From positions 1,178,001 through 1,242,000 of the forward strand of contig NZ_JACVFB010000002.1 in NCBI RefSeq assembly GCF_014529945.1: a DNA stretch of 64,000 nucleotides, in the 5' to 3' direction. The DNA is from Chitinophaga varians. Lineage in GTDB: Bacteria > Bacteroidota > Bacteroidia > Chitinophagales > Chitinophagaceae. Under the pieces are notes generated by a model. That model worked only from the letters and a program-made list of their open reading frames with translations. It was not told the DNA's origin and made no database searches. Both the position numbers and the translations under genes were made by a program. Below, piece by piece: positions 41,589 through 50,577 of this stretch (within the stretch, counting starts at the first letter, position 1; each line of letters opens with the position of its first letter).

Positions 41589-41849
41589 AAATCAAGATAT
41601 GGTTTATCCGCGTTGGGTTAAAATTAACTGACTTAGGTTTTTCTAATTCTTCCTGGCAAAGAGCTAAAACAATGCCAAAAACGTAAAATAAATACTCTTT
41701 ATTGTAAATTACTAAAAAATTTACGAAAAAAACTTCAAAACCGTCGTTTTTGGGAAAGTTGCCCCTTTAGGTGCCGGCGTATTTTCTTAACTTCGCACAA
41801 TTTTAATCAATTATTGTCTAAATAACATCAAAGGGCGGGGAATTGTTTT

Positions 41850-44800
41850 ATGTCCAGCAAATATCAGGAATATAACCAGCTGAATTTACCTCAGATCGAG
41901 AAAGATATATTACAGCAATGGGAGCTTCACCAGGCTTTTGAAAAAAGCGTGGAAGTAAGGGACGGCGCTGTACCATTCGTATTTTATGAAGGCCCTCCCA
42001 GCGCTAATGGTTTGCCCGGTATTCACCACGTGATTTCACGTACCCTGAAAGATCTGGTGTGCCGCTATAAAACCATGAAAGGCTTTCAGGTAAAGCGCAA
42101 GGGCGGATGGGATACCCATGGCCTGCCAGTGGAACTGGGTGTGGAAAAGAGCCTGGGGATCACCAAAAAAGATATCGGGACCAAAATTTCCATCGCTGAA
42201 TATAACGAGACCTGCCGTAAGGAAGTGTTGAAGTATAAGGACAAATGGGACGACCTCACCCGTAAAATGGGCTATTGGGTAGACCTGAAAGATCCTTACA
42301 TCACTTTCGATAACAATTACATTGAAACACTCTGGTGGTGCCTGCAGACCCTGTATAAAAAAGGATACTTATACAAGAGTGTCAGCATTCAGCCCTACTC
42401 TCCCGCTGCGGGAACTGGCCTCAGCTCTGCTGAGCTCAATCAGCCAGGTACGTATAAAAACGTCAAAGACACTACTATCGTGGCCATGTTTAAGGCTAAA
42501 CAGGCGGAAAACTCCCGGTTCCTGTTCGATGCTGCAGGGTCTGATGAGGTTTATTTCCTGGCCTGGACCACCACGCCGTGGACGTTGCCTTCCAACCTGG
42601 GCCTGACCGTAGGGGCTAATATAGAATACGTGCTGGTAAGCACTTTGAACCAATACACGCACCTTCCGGTGAATGTAGTGATGGCGAAAGTGCTGCTGGG
42701 CAAATACTTCAAAGCAGAAGGAGAGAACGCCGATTTTGCTGCTTATAAAGAAGGCGATAAGATCATTCCATGGAAGATACTGACCAGCTTTAAAGGCAGC
42801 CAGCTGGAGAACATCCGCTATGAGCAACTGTTGCCTTATGCGCAGCCGGAAGAGGGCGATCCGTTCCGCGTGATCGTGGGTGACTTTGTGACCACTGAAG
42901 ATGGTACCGGTATCGTTCACACCGCTCCCGCTTTTGGTGCAGATGACAACCGCGTAGGTAAAAAATATGGCATCGGCATCCTGACCCTGGTTGACCGTGA
43001 AGGTAAATTCACCGACAACGTGGGCGAGTTCTCCGGCAGATATGTAAAGAACTATAAAGACGACCCGGATTACAAAGATGTGGATGTGGACATCGCCGTG
43101 AAGCTGAAGAAAGAGAACCGGGCCTTTAAAGTAGAGAAATACGAACACACTTATCCTCACTGCTGGCGTACAGACAAGCCGGTATTATATTACCCGCTGG
43201 ATGCCTGGTTCATTAAAACCACTGCGCTGAAGGACCGGATGGTGGAACTGAATAAAACCATCAACTGGAAACCTGCCTTCACCGGTACCGGCCGTTTTGG
43301 TAACTGGCTGGAGAATATGGTGGACTGGAACCTGAGCCGCAGCCGCTATTGGGGTACGCCCTTGCCTATCTGGCGTACAGAAGATGGCAGCGAAGAAAAA
43401 TGTATCGGCAGCATAGAAGAGCTGAACGCTGAAATCAGGAAAGCCAATGAAGTGCTGGGGGGAGATATCAACAAATCCTACCTGCATGAAGGCATCCTCG
43501 ATTTGCACAAGCCTTATGTAGATGATATCATTCTGGTAAGTGATTCCGGCAAACAAATGAAACGCGAACCAGATCTGGTGGACGTTTGGTTTGACAGCGG
43601 TGCGATGCCGTATGCCCAATGGCATTATCCGTTTGAAAACAGAGACCTGGTAGAGGCCGGTAAGGCTTTCCCGGCTGATTTCATTGCTGAAGGCGTGGAC
43701 CAGACCAGAGGCTGGTTCTATACCCTGCATGTGCTGGGTGTGATGCTGTTCGATAACGTTGCTTATAAGACAGTGGTTTCCAATGGATTGGTGCTCGATA
43801 GCCAGGGTAATAAGATGAGTAAACGTCTGGGTAATGTGGTGAATCCGTTTGAAACGATAGAACAATACGGTGCAGACCCGACCCGTTGGTACCTGATCAC
43901 CAACGCTTCCCCGTGGGACAGCCTCAAATTTGACGTAAAAGGTATCGGTGAAGCGCAACGCAAGCTCTTCGGCACCTTGTATAATACATACAACTTCTTC
44001 GCTATGTATGCTAATCTTGATAAGTTTACCTTCAGTGAAGCATACATACCTTTACAGGAGCGTCCGGAAATTGACCGCTGGATTATCTCCGTGCTGAATT
44101 CCCTTATCCGGGACGTGACCAGCTACTTTGATGATTATGAGCCTACCCAGGCTGGCAGGGCAATTGAGGCTTTTGTGGATGAGCACCTGAGCAACTGGTA
44201 CGTGCGTCTTTGCCGTCGCCGGTTCTGGAAAGGCGATTATGGCCACGACAAAATCAGTGCTTACCAGACATTATACGAATGTTTGGAAAAAATTACACAA
44301 TTGATGGCCCCGGTTTCCCCATTCTTCACAGACTGGATGTTTAACAACCTGAACCGTGTAAGCGGACGTTTTAGTGCGCAATCTATCCACCACACTGATT
44401 TCCCGGTGTCTGACGCTGTGGCTATTGATGGAGATCTGGAAGAAAGAATGCAGTTGGCCCAGGATATTTCCTCACTGGTATTATCCTTGCGTAAGAAGGT
44501 GAATATCAAAGTAAGGCAACCTCTTCAGAAAATACTGATTCCGGTTTCCGGCAATCATATGAAAGAGCAGTTGGAAAAAGTTGAGGATCTGATAAAAAGT
44601 GAGGTAAATGTCAAAGGGATTGATTATCTTACCGAAACGGGAGGTTTTATCAAGAAAAAGATCAAACCGAACTTCAAATCGCTCGGTAGCAAAATGGGTG
44701 CGAAGATGAAAACCGTAGCTGCAGCCATTGGTGCGTTCACGGATACAGATATTGCTACTATTGAGCGCGACGGCCATTTCAACCTGGCCGTTGAAGGCGA

Positions 44801-45176
44801 GCAATTGCAGATACAACTCTCTGATGTTGAAATAATTTCCGAAGATATTCCTGGATGGACAGTCGCAAATAAAGGTGCTTTAACGGTAGCGCTGGATATT
44901 ACTATTACTGACCAGTTACAGGACGAAGGAAATGCACGCGAGCTGGTAAATCGTATACAGAAAATCCGCAAAGACAGTGGTTTTGAACTGACTGACAGAA
45001 TTGACGTAACGGTAGAGAGCGTAGACTCGCTCAAATCGGCGATTATAAACTATAATAACTATATTTGCACGGAAATTTTGGCAGATAGCTTGGATTTAGT
45101 GGAGCAATTACAGGGCGGAACAGAAATAGAGGTGAATGACCTTAAATTTAATGTATTAGTTAACAAAAAAAGCTAA
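41850..45176 (+). CDS. ileS: Isoleucine--tRNA ligase, type 2 with GIHH signature
   Basis: A 1108-residue class I synthetase. The nucleotide-binding signature usually written HIGH reads GIHH here (residues 57-60, in GLPGIHHVISR). KMSKR (about 655-659) is the second signature, and a large editing domain (about 200-430) includes WTTTPWTLPSNLG and GTGIVHTAPAFG. The C-terminal region is long, without a Zn knuckle in the usual place, as in eukaryote-like IleRS2. It charges tRNA-Ile and edits valine. It is followed 6 bases later by a DksA-like gene, an order seen in other Bacteroidota. Confidence 0.96.
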   Translation: MSSKYQEYNQLNLPQIEKDILQQWELHQAFEKSVEVRDGAVPFVFYEGPPSANGLPGIHHVISRTLKDLVCRYKTMKGFQVKRKGGWDTHGLPVELGVEKSLGITKKDIGTKISIAEYNETCRKEVLKYKDKWDDLTRKMGYWVDLKDPYITFDNNYIETLWWCLQTLYKKGYLYKSVSIQPYSPAAGTGLSSAELNQPGTYKNVKDTTIVAMFKAKQAENSRFLFDAAGSDEVYFLAWTTTPWTLPSNLGLTVGANIEYVLVSTLNQYTHLPVNVVMAKVLLGKYFKAEGENADFAAYKEGDKIIPWKILTSFKGSQLENIRYEQLLPYAQPEEGDPFRVIVGDFVTTEDGTGIVHTAPAFGADDNRVGKKYGIGILTLVDREGKFTDNVGEFSGRYVKNYKDDPDYKDVDVDIAVKLKKENRAFKVEKYEHTYPHCWRTDKPVLYYPLDAWFIKTTALKDRMVELNKTINWKPAFTGTGRFGNWLENMVDWNLSRSRYWGTPLPIWRTEDGSEEKCIGSIEELNAEIRKANEVLGGDINKSYLHEGILDLHKPYVDDIILVSDSGKQMKREPDLVDVWFDSGAMPYAQWHYPFENRDLVEAGKAFPADFIAEGVDQTRGWFYTLHVLGVMLFDNVAYKTVVSNGLVLDSQGNKMSKRLGNVVNPFETIEQYGADPTRWYLITNASPWDSLKFDVKGIGEAQRKLFGTLYNTYNFFAMYANLDKFTFSEAYIPLQERPEIDRWIISVLNSLIRDVTSYFDDYEPTQAGRAIEAFVDEHLSNWYVRLCRRRFWKGDYGHDKISAYQTLYECLEKITQLMAPVSPFFTDWMFNNLNRVSGRFSAQSIHHTDFPVSDAVAIDGDLEERMQLAQDISSLVLSLRKKVNIKVRQPLQKILIPVSGNHMKEQLEKVEDLIKSEVNVKGIDYLTETGGFIKKKIKPNFKSLGSKMGAKMKTVAAAIGAFTDTDIATIERDGHFNLAVEGEQLQIQLSDVEIISEDIPGWTVANKGALTVALDITITDQLQDEGNARELVNRIQKIRKDSGFELTDRIDVTVESVDSLKSAIINYNNYICTEILADSLDLVEQLQGGTEIEVNDLKFNVLVNKKS

Positions 45177-45182
45177 TCCCCC

Positions 45183-46244
45183 ATGGCAACAAAAAAGAAG
45201 GTTGCTAGTAAATCGACCCAAAAGGTAGTTCAGGTGAAGAAGGCTGCAGCAAAGGCGACGACTGCAAAGAAGGCCGCCAAACCTGCTCCGGCAAAGAAAG
45301 CTGCGTCTGCCGCTCCTAAAAAAGTGGCAGCCGCCGGAAAACCTGCCGCCAAGCCCGCCAAACCCGCAGCAAAAAAAGCCGAGGTAGCTAAAGCTGCAGC
45401 AAAGAAAACCGCAGCTACCCCAAAATCCGTAATTAAAAAGGCTCCAGCCGCAAAAAACAGTAAAACATCGTCCGTCCCGAAAGTTGCTGTACCTGCAAAA
45501 AAGACCGTTAAAAAAGAGCCTGCTGTAAAGCAGCAAGTGGTCACCAAAAGTGTTGCCGCTGAAAAAGAGAAACCATTAATTTCTAAGTCAGAAGAAAAAG
45601 AACTTAAAACAATGGCAGTAAAGAAAGCAGATACAAAGGAACAAGTTGCTAAGGTGAAAGAATCCACTAAAAAAGCAGCCGAAAAACCTGCAGTAAAGGC
45701 AGAGAAATCAGTAAAATCCGAGAAAACCGAGAAACCCGAGAAAACAGAAAAACCGGAAAAAGCTGAAAAAGCCGAAAAAGCAGAGAAAAAAGGTGGAAAG
45801 CCTTCCCTGGTTGCTTATCAGCCTGAATTTACCAAATCAGTGCTGGACCAGCCGGAAGCAGCTTCAGGTCCCCTTTTCAGATATAGTGATGCAGATCTGC
45901 AGGAGTTCAGAGAGCTGATCCAGAAAAAGCTGGAGTTCGCTAAAAAAGAACTGGTGTATCTGCAAGGCCTCATTACCCGTAAAGATGAAGCAGGTACTGA
46001 TGATACTGAAAACAAATACATGAGCATGGAAGATGGCAGCGGCTCCCAGGAAAGGGAACAGCTCAACCAGATGGCCAGCCGCCAAATCCAGTTCATCGAT
46101 CACCTGGAGAAAGCAATGATGCGTATCGAAAATAAAACCTACGGCATCTGCCGCGTAACCGGCAAGCTGATAGATAAAGCACGTCTCCGTGCAGTTCCGC
46201 ACGCTACGCTGAGCATCGAAGCCAAACTGGCCAAAAGCAAATAA
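45183..46244 (+). CDS. TraR/DksA-type protein with a long histone H1-like tail
   Basis: The 353-residue protein has about 210 residues of Lys/Ala/Pro-rich low complexity, like histone H1 C-terminal tails, including a run of EKxEKPEK units (about 180-205), joined to a C-terminal TraR/DksA domain (about 230-353): a coiled coil (LQEFRELIQKKLEFAKKELV) and the end region YGICRVTGKLIDKARLRAVP. Only one of the four zinc cysteines of DksA is present, as in many Bacteroidota homologs. The tail should bind DNA or RNA. Spacing of 6 bases from ileS indicates one transcript. Confidence 0.85.
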   Translation: MATKKKVASKSTQKVVQVKKAAAKATTAKKAAKPAPAKKAASAAPKKVAAAGKPAAKPAKPAAKKAEVAKAAAKKTAATPKSVIKKAPAAKNSKTSSVPKVAVPAKKTVKKEPAVKQQVVTKSVAAEKEKPLISKSEEKELKTMAVKKADTKEQVAKVKESTKKAAEKPAVKAEKSVKSEKTEKPEKTEKPEKAEKAEKAEKKGGKPSLVAYQPEFTKSVLDQPEAASGPLFRYSDADLQEFRELIQKKLEFAKKELVYLQGLITRKDEAGTDDTENKYMSMEDGSGSQEREQLNQMASRQIQFIDHLEKAMMRIENKTYGICRVTGKLIDKARLRAVPHATLSIEAKLAKSK

Positions 46245-46258
46245 AAACATATTCGCAT

Positions 46259-46302
46259 AAACGAAAAACGGGATTTGAATACTCAAATCCCGTTTTTCGT
46301 TT
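46259..46302. terminator. Bidirectional terminator after the ileS-dksA-like operon
   Basis: A perfect 20-base inverted repeat (46259-46278 with 46283-46302, loop ATAC) with A-rich and T-rich ends, between convergent genes. Confidence 0.93.
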
Positions 46303-46320
46303 ATGGATCACTGTCATGGT

Positions 46321-47829
46321 TTAACAGTCCGCTTTCTGCCTGTTACGCAGCTGCCGCATCGCGAAATATACCAGCCCCGCGCCCGCCAGTCCAACGAGAC
46401 CGCCTATACCAATATTGCGCGCCTGCTTTTTGCTGATGGCAGGCAACCGAAATTTTTTGGAAGGACTCGCCGGGGCAATGTCCAGCAATGGCGCCAGCGA
46501 CAAACCCGTAATAATTTTGTCGGCAACCTTTTCTACATATGCCCGTTGATACTGTGGACAAAACGCAACACCGATACCTGCGTCTGTCAATAGCTGTGTA
46601 TCCTGTTTGCCATCGCCTACATAAATGATATTCTGCGTATGGATATTATATTGCTCCGCTACATAAGGCAACACTGCACTTTTGTTATACGCTCCGTTTT
46701 TCTGAAAATAATCCGGCACCGTTAATTCTCCGGTAGCAACGCTGTTGACTAAATGCAGTTTATTGGCCAATACGAAGTCCATTCCCAGCTGATTTTTGAT
46801 ATGCCGTGCTACCATGCCAAAGCCGTCTGTAATGAGGCCACAGGCATATCCTCTTTTCTTGAGTTCCTGTATCACTTCACGGATACCTGGTACCAACGGA
46901 ATAGCATCGGCCACTTCCAGTAATTCTGCAATATTGCGGCCTTCAAAAAGTGCAGCTGTTTCCTGCAGGCGGGTAAGCGGGTCTGCTTCCGTAGCCATGA
47001 TCTGCTGCAGCTCTTCCTCCCGGTCAAAGGCGATAGCTGCCCATTGCAGATAGTTTTGTGTGAAAACAGCGTGGTCCAGATTAAAGATGACCATCTTCTG
47101 TAACTTGTCGATAGACTCTAGAATGGAATACTCCATCTGTTCCCTGATCAGGTTGATGTTACCCAGTGTTTCCAGGTTCTCCTGCGGAATATTTTCTGCT
47201 TTACGTAAGATAGTCCGGGATACTTCGCGCGACATTTTACTCAGCTGCTCCCATGTCTGCATCGCATTTTCCACCTTGCCGATATTGGCTTCCACAATGC
47301 GGGCACCCAACTGATGCATATCTATCAGTAAGCCGATGTCCACACCATAATCATTTTCAAACTGTACCTGCGACAGCATGGATTTGCGTCCGGCGATCAT
47401 GCCACTGAGCGGCTGCTGGAAATGAGCGAGGTCAGGATACAGAATACTCAGCAGCGGCTTGGCCACTAATTGTGTGACCCTGCCTGCCTGCCTTTCAAAG
47501 TAGGATTTGACGAAGTCAGCTTCGTCGCGCTCGATAGGATCAGTTAATAAGTCTACAATGTTATCAGGATAAGTAAGAATATCTCCGTCAACATAGGCAA
47601 TAATTTCGTGCTTGGCGGCCATCATACCTTCCCGCATGGAGATACCTTTCCCCCGCTGGCTGCTGGTAATTACCCGTACCTGTTCTTTCATGGCCTCTTC
47701 CACCGTATTGTCAGTGGAATTATCATCTACCACAATAATCTCAATTTTGCGGGTAGTCTTCTTTACGGTCTTTATTACCTGGCGTATGGTAGCCCCTTCG
47801 TTTAATACAGGAATTACGATAGAAATCAT
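46321..47829 (-). CDS. GpgS-like glycosyltransferase fused to a HAD domain with a membrane anchor
   Basis: A 502-residue two-domain protein. Residues 1-210 are a GT-A transferase: VIPVLNEGATI, VVDDNSTDNT, metal motif DGD (81-83), and a block (VTQLVAKPLLS, FQQPLSGMIAGR, YGVDIGLLID) very close to glucosyl-3-phosphoglycerate synthases (GT81). Residues 245-445 are a HAD phosphatase-like fold, but motif I reads FNLDHAVF: the nucleophile Asp is Asn250 while D252, T334, K383 and GDGKQD (405-410) remain. A hydrophobic helix (473-491) ends the protein. Synthase activity is plausible; phosphatase activity is doubtful. Confidence 0.82.
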   Translation of the reverse strand: MISIVIPVLNEGATIRQVIKTVKKTTRKIEIIVVDDNSTDNTVEEAMKEQVRVITSSQRGKGISMREGMMAAKHEIIAYVDGDILTYPDNIVDLLTDPIERDEADFVKSYFERQAGRVTQLVAKPLLSILYPDLAHFQQPLSGMIAGRKSMLSQVQFENDYGVDIGLLIDMHQLGARIVEANIGKVENAMQTWEQLSKMSREVSRTILRKAENIPQENLETLGNINLIREQMEYSILESIDKLQKMVIFNLDHAVFTQNYLQWAAIAFDREEELQQIMATEADPLTRLQETAALFEGRNIAELLEVADAIPLVPGIREVIQELKKRGYACGLITDGFGMVARHIKNQLGMDFVLANKLHLVNSVATGELTVPDYFQKNGAYNKSAVLPYVAEQYNIHTQNIIYVGDGKQDTQLLTDAGIGVAFCPQYQRAYVEKVADKIITGLSLAPLLDIAPASPSKKFRLPAISKKQARNIGIGGLVGLAGAGLVYFAMRQLRNRQKADC

Positions 47830-47972
47830 AGGAGTTCGCTATGTTAAAAGGTTAAAGAAAATAAACATGCTGCAAAGAGCTGGTTGGCATTATCAAAGCG
47901 GGTATAACAAAAACAGTACCAAAAGAAACGGGGAGATGCAGGCCAGATAATGATTTGGGGATTTTCGGGGTT

Positions 47973-48024
47973 ACGATTTTTTGATTTGAAGGAGACGGAA
48001 GAATGCTTCAAATCAAAAAATCGT
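47973..48024. repeat. AT-rich inverted repeat, GATTTTTTGATTT type
   Basis: ACGATTTTTTGATTTGAAG (47973-47991) faces its exact complement (48006-48024) around a 14-base loop. It shares the core GATTTTTTGATTT with the outer arms at 11529-11686. It lies downstream of the ABC exporter gene on the minus strand, 22 bases from its stop codon, and may end that transcript although no T-run follows. Confidence 0.7.
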
Positions 48025-48046
48025 AGATCGGTGTTTAGTCATCTTT

Positions 48047-49906
48047 TTATTTAAACTCCTGCATTTCTACCAGTTTATGGTAGATGCCTTCGCGGGAGAG
48101 CAGGTCGTCGTGTGTACCACGTTCTTTTATCTCACCCTGGTCCATCACCACAATTTCATTGGCATGCTGAATGGTGCTCAGTCGGTGTGCAATGACAATA
48201 GTGGTGCGGTTTTGCATCAGTTTGTCGAGTGCGGACTGTACCAGTTTTTCTGACTCTGTATCGAGTGCAGAAGTGGCTTCATCCAAAATCAAAATAGGTG
48301 GATTCTTAAAAATTGCTCTTGCGATGGTGAGTCGCTGACGCTGGCCCCCGCTGAGTTTGAGGCCGCGGTCGCCAATTGATGTGTCGTATCCGTTTTCCAG
48401 TTGTTCAATGAACTCATGCGCATTGGCAATTTTAGCAGCACGGATAACGGCGTCACGGTCTGCTTCCGGATGACCGAAAGCAATGTTGTTGAACACGGTG
48501 TCATTAAACAATACCGCTTCCTGCGATACTACGCCAATGAGTGCACGAAGATCATTCACCCGAAGATCGCGTACATCGGTACCGTCTATACGAATAGCGC
48601 CTTCGTTGACATCATAAAAACGAGGCAGTACATCCGCCATGGTGGATTTACCGGCGCCGCTGCGACCTACCAGTGCAGTTACCTGCCCTTTGCGGATAGT
48701 CAGGTTGATATCTTTTAAAACATATTGCTGTTCGTATTTGAAAGAAACGTTGTTGTATTCGATCTTGTCATTGAAGGTGCTGACAGGCAGGGCATTGTTT
48801 TTCTCCTGAACAGCGATCGGTGCGTCCAGTATGCCGAAAATACGCTCGCTGGCTACTATGCCACGTTGCATGGTGGTGATGGCGGTGGAAATATTTTTTG
48901 CAGGCTGCAGGATCTGCGAATAAAAAACCAGGTAAGTCATGAAAGTGGCGCCTGTCAAAAGATCGCTGCCATGCAGTACCATTGTGCCACCATAAATCAG
49001 CAACACTACCACTACCATTACGCCCAATATTTCTGATACCGGTGAAGCCAGCTCACGCTGATTAAACATGGCTTTGCTCACCGTAATGAAACGATGATTA
49101 ACGTCCCCGAATTTTTTCTGCATGAAAGTCGCCGCCGTGAATGATTGTATGATGCGGATACCACCGAGTGTTTCCTCTGTCACATTCAGGATTTTGCCCA
49201 GCAGCTCCTGGCTGAACCAGCCCTTTTGTTTCAGCTTTTTAGAGATGTAGGAAATCAGCAGGCCGGATATCGGGAAAAACACAATGGTAAAAAGCGTCAG
49301 TTTCACCGACAGGTAGAAAAGAACAGCGAAATAACCGATGATAATAAATGGATCGCGTAGCAGGATCTGAACAGAACTTATTACGGACACTTCCACTTCC
49401 TGCACGTCGTTGGTCATCACAGACAAGAGGTCGCCTTTCTGCTTTTCACTGTAATAGCCTAAAGACTGCTCAGTGAATTTTTTATACAGGTTGGTCCGTA
49501 ACCGGGAAAGCATGGTCATCTTCATCCGGGTGACCACGCGGGTACTCATGTAACGGCCCATGTTAGCGATGGTAACGCAAATGCCAATCACAGCACAAAC
49601 AAAGTACAGTGCGCTTTCTTTAGACCCGCTGGTGTTGATAAAATAATAAAAGTAATAGTTGAACAGGTCAATGAAATATTTGATAGTAAAGGAAAACACG
49701 GGATGGGTAACAGCCTGTGGTTCACTTGTCACCTGGTCGAAGATCACGTTCAATAGCGGAATCAGCATGGCGAAGTTGACCATGCCGAAAACGATACCTA
49801 TGATAGTATAAATAACATATTCCGGAACATAATGATGCAAGGGAGTCGCATATCCCAATAATCGCTTGAAAGTCTTCATGCCTGATGCTTGCGTTTTTAT
49901 TAGCAT
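48047..49906 (-). CDS. ABC exporter, MsbA-like fused permease/ATPase
   Basis: The 619-residue half-transporter has six membrane helices (about 25-330) and a C-terminal nucleotide-binding domain with Walker A GRSGAGKST, signature LSGGQRQR, Walker B ILILDEATSALD and H-loop IAHRLST. The layout matches lipid A or multidrug exporters of the MsbA/BmrA type, inner-membrane homodimers. The substrate cannot be inferred. An ATG 27 bases inside the frame (49879) is an equally good start. It precedes the GT-HAD gene on the same strand but 200 bases and a hairpin separate them. Confidence 0.92.
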   Translation of the reverse strand: MLIKTQASGMKTFKRLLGYATPLHHYVPEYVIYTIIGIVFGMVNFAMLIPLLNVIFDQVTSEPQAVTHPVFSFTIKYFIDLFNYYFYYFINTSGSKESALYFVCAVIGICVTIANMGRYMSTRVVTRMKMTMLSRLRTNLYKKFTEQSLGYYSEKQKGDLLSVMTNDVQEVEVSVISSVQILLRDPFIIIGYFAVLFYLSVKLTLFTIVFFPISGLLISYISKKLKQKGWFSQELLGKILNVTEETLGGIRIIQSFTAATFMQKKFGDVNHRFITVSKAMFNQRELASPVSEILGVMVVVVLLIYGGTMVLHGSDLLTGATFMTYLVFYSQILQPAKNISTAITTMQRGIVASERIFGILDAPIAVQEKNNALPVSTFNDKIEYNNVSFKYEQQYVLKDINLTIRKGQVTALVGRSGAGKSTMADVLPRFYDVNEGAIRIDGTDVRDLRVNDLRALIGVVSQEAVLFNDTVFNNIAFGHPEADRDAVIRAAKIANAHEFIEQLENGYDTSIGDRGLKLSGGQRQRLTIARAIFKNPPILILDEATSALDTESEKLVQSALDKLMQNRTTIVIAHRLSTIQHANEIVVMDQGEIKERGTHDDLLSREGIYHKLVEMQEFK

Positions 49907-50084
49907 GCAAAAATAGCATAATTAAGTGACCACCTGCCTGTAAATAGGCCCAATCTTTCCCGGAATTGGTTAATTTCGCGTATAATGGGGCTGTTCGCGG
50001 TGGTCCCCTGTTGACGGCATTATATCATAAATATATTATTATTGTGCATATGTGCTGTTTTGTTAACGATTAAAATTGAATGCA

Positions 50085-50465
50085 ATGCAGGAAACTAAAA
50101 GGCAAAAGCAAATAGGACAATTAATACAGGAGCAGCTGAGTGACGTGTTTCAGCGGATGGGGTTCAACGTAGTGGAAGGGGGCATGATTTCCATTGCTGC
50201 TGTGAAAATGACGCCTGACCTGCTGGAAGCGAAGGTATATCTGAGCATGTTCCAGATAAAATCTCCCAACGAGATGCTGGAGCGTATCAAAGACAGGATG
50301 GGAGAAATCAAAAAAGCATTGGGATTACGGGTGGGCAAGCAATTGCGTCGGATGCCGGAGTTGACTTTTTTCCTTGACGATACCCTTGACTATGTTTTCA
50401 AAATGGAAGAACTTTTCAAGAAAATCAAAGAAGACGATTCTCATATTAAAGGTGATAACCAATAA
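50085..50465 (+). CDS. rbfA: 30S ribosome-binding factor RbfA
   Basis: The 126-residue protein has the RbfA KH-like fold: TKRQKQIGQLIQEQLSDVF at the N-terminus, then ISIAAVKMTPDLLEAKVYLSMF and GLRVGKQLRRMPELTFFLDDTLDYVFKMEEL (read in pieces), all typical. It binds the 30S subunit during 16S rRNA 5'-end maturation and cold adaptation. The ATG at 50085 is chosen over an upstream TTG. It is followed after an inverted-repeat region by an FtsX-type permease gene. Confidence 0.94.
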   Translation: MQETKRQKQIGQLIQEQLSDVFQRMGFNVVEGGMISIAAVKMTPDLLEAKVYLSMFQIKSPNEMLERIKDRMGEIKKALGLRVGKQLRRMPELTFFLDDTLDYVFKMEELFKKIKEDDSHIKGDNQ

Positions 50466-50467
50466 TT

Positions 50468-50569
50468 AATTACGAATTACGAGTTACGAATTGCGAATAG
50501 TGCCCATTAGTAAGCACTGTTCTGTTATAGACTTCTTCATTCGTAATTCGTCATTTGTAATTCGTAATT
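50468..50569. repeat. Imperfect inverted repeat of TTACGAA units
   Basis: AATTACGAATTACGAGTTAC... (50468-50498) faces 50539-50569 with 27 of 31 positions matching. The arms are built of near-identical ATTACGA units. It occupies almost the whole space between rbfA and the permease gene, ending 8 bases before the permease start codon, so the permease would have to be translated from a leader containing one arm. Confidence 0.75.
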
Positions 50570-50577
50570 CAAAAAGT

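Noticed and set aside
45183..45820. Low-complexity Lys/Ala repeats considered as a frameshifted or artefactual region
   Set aside because: The frame stays open into a well-formed DksA-like domain and the start follows ileS at 6 bases, so it is a real fused tail.
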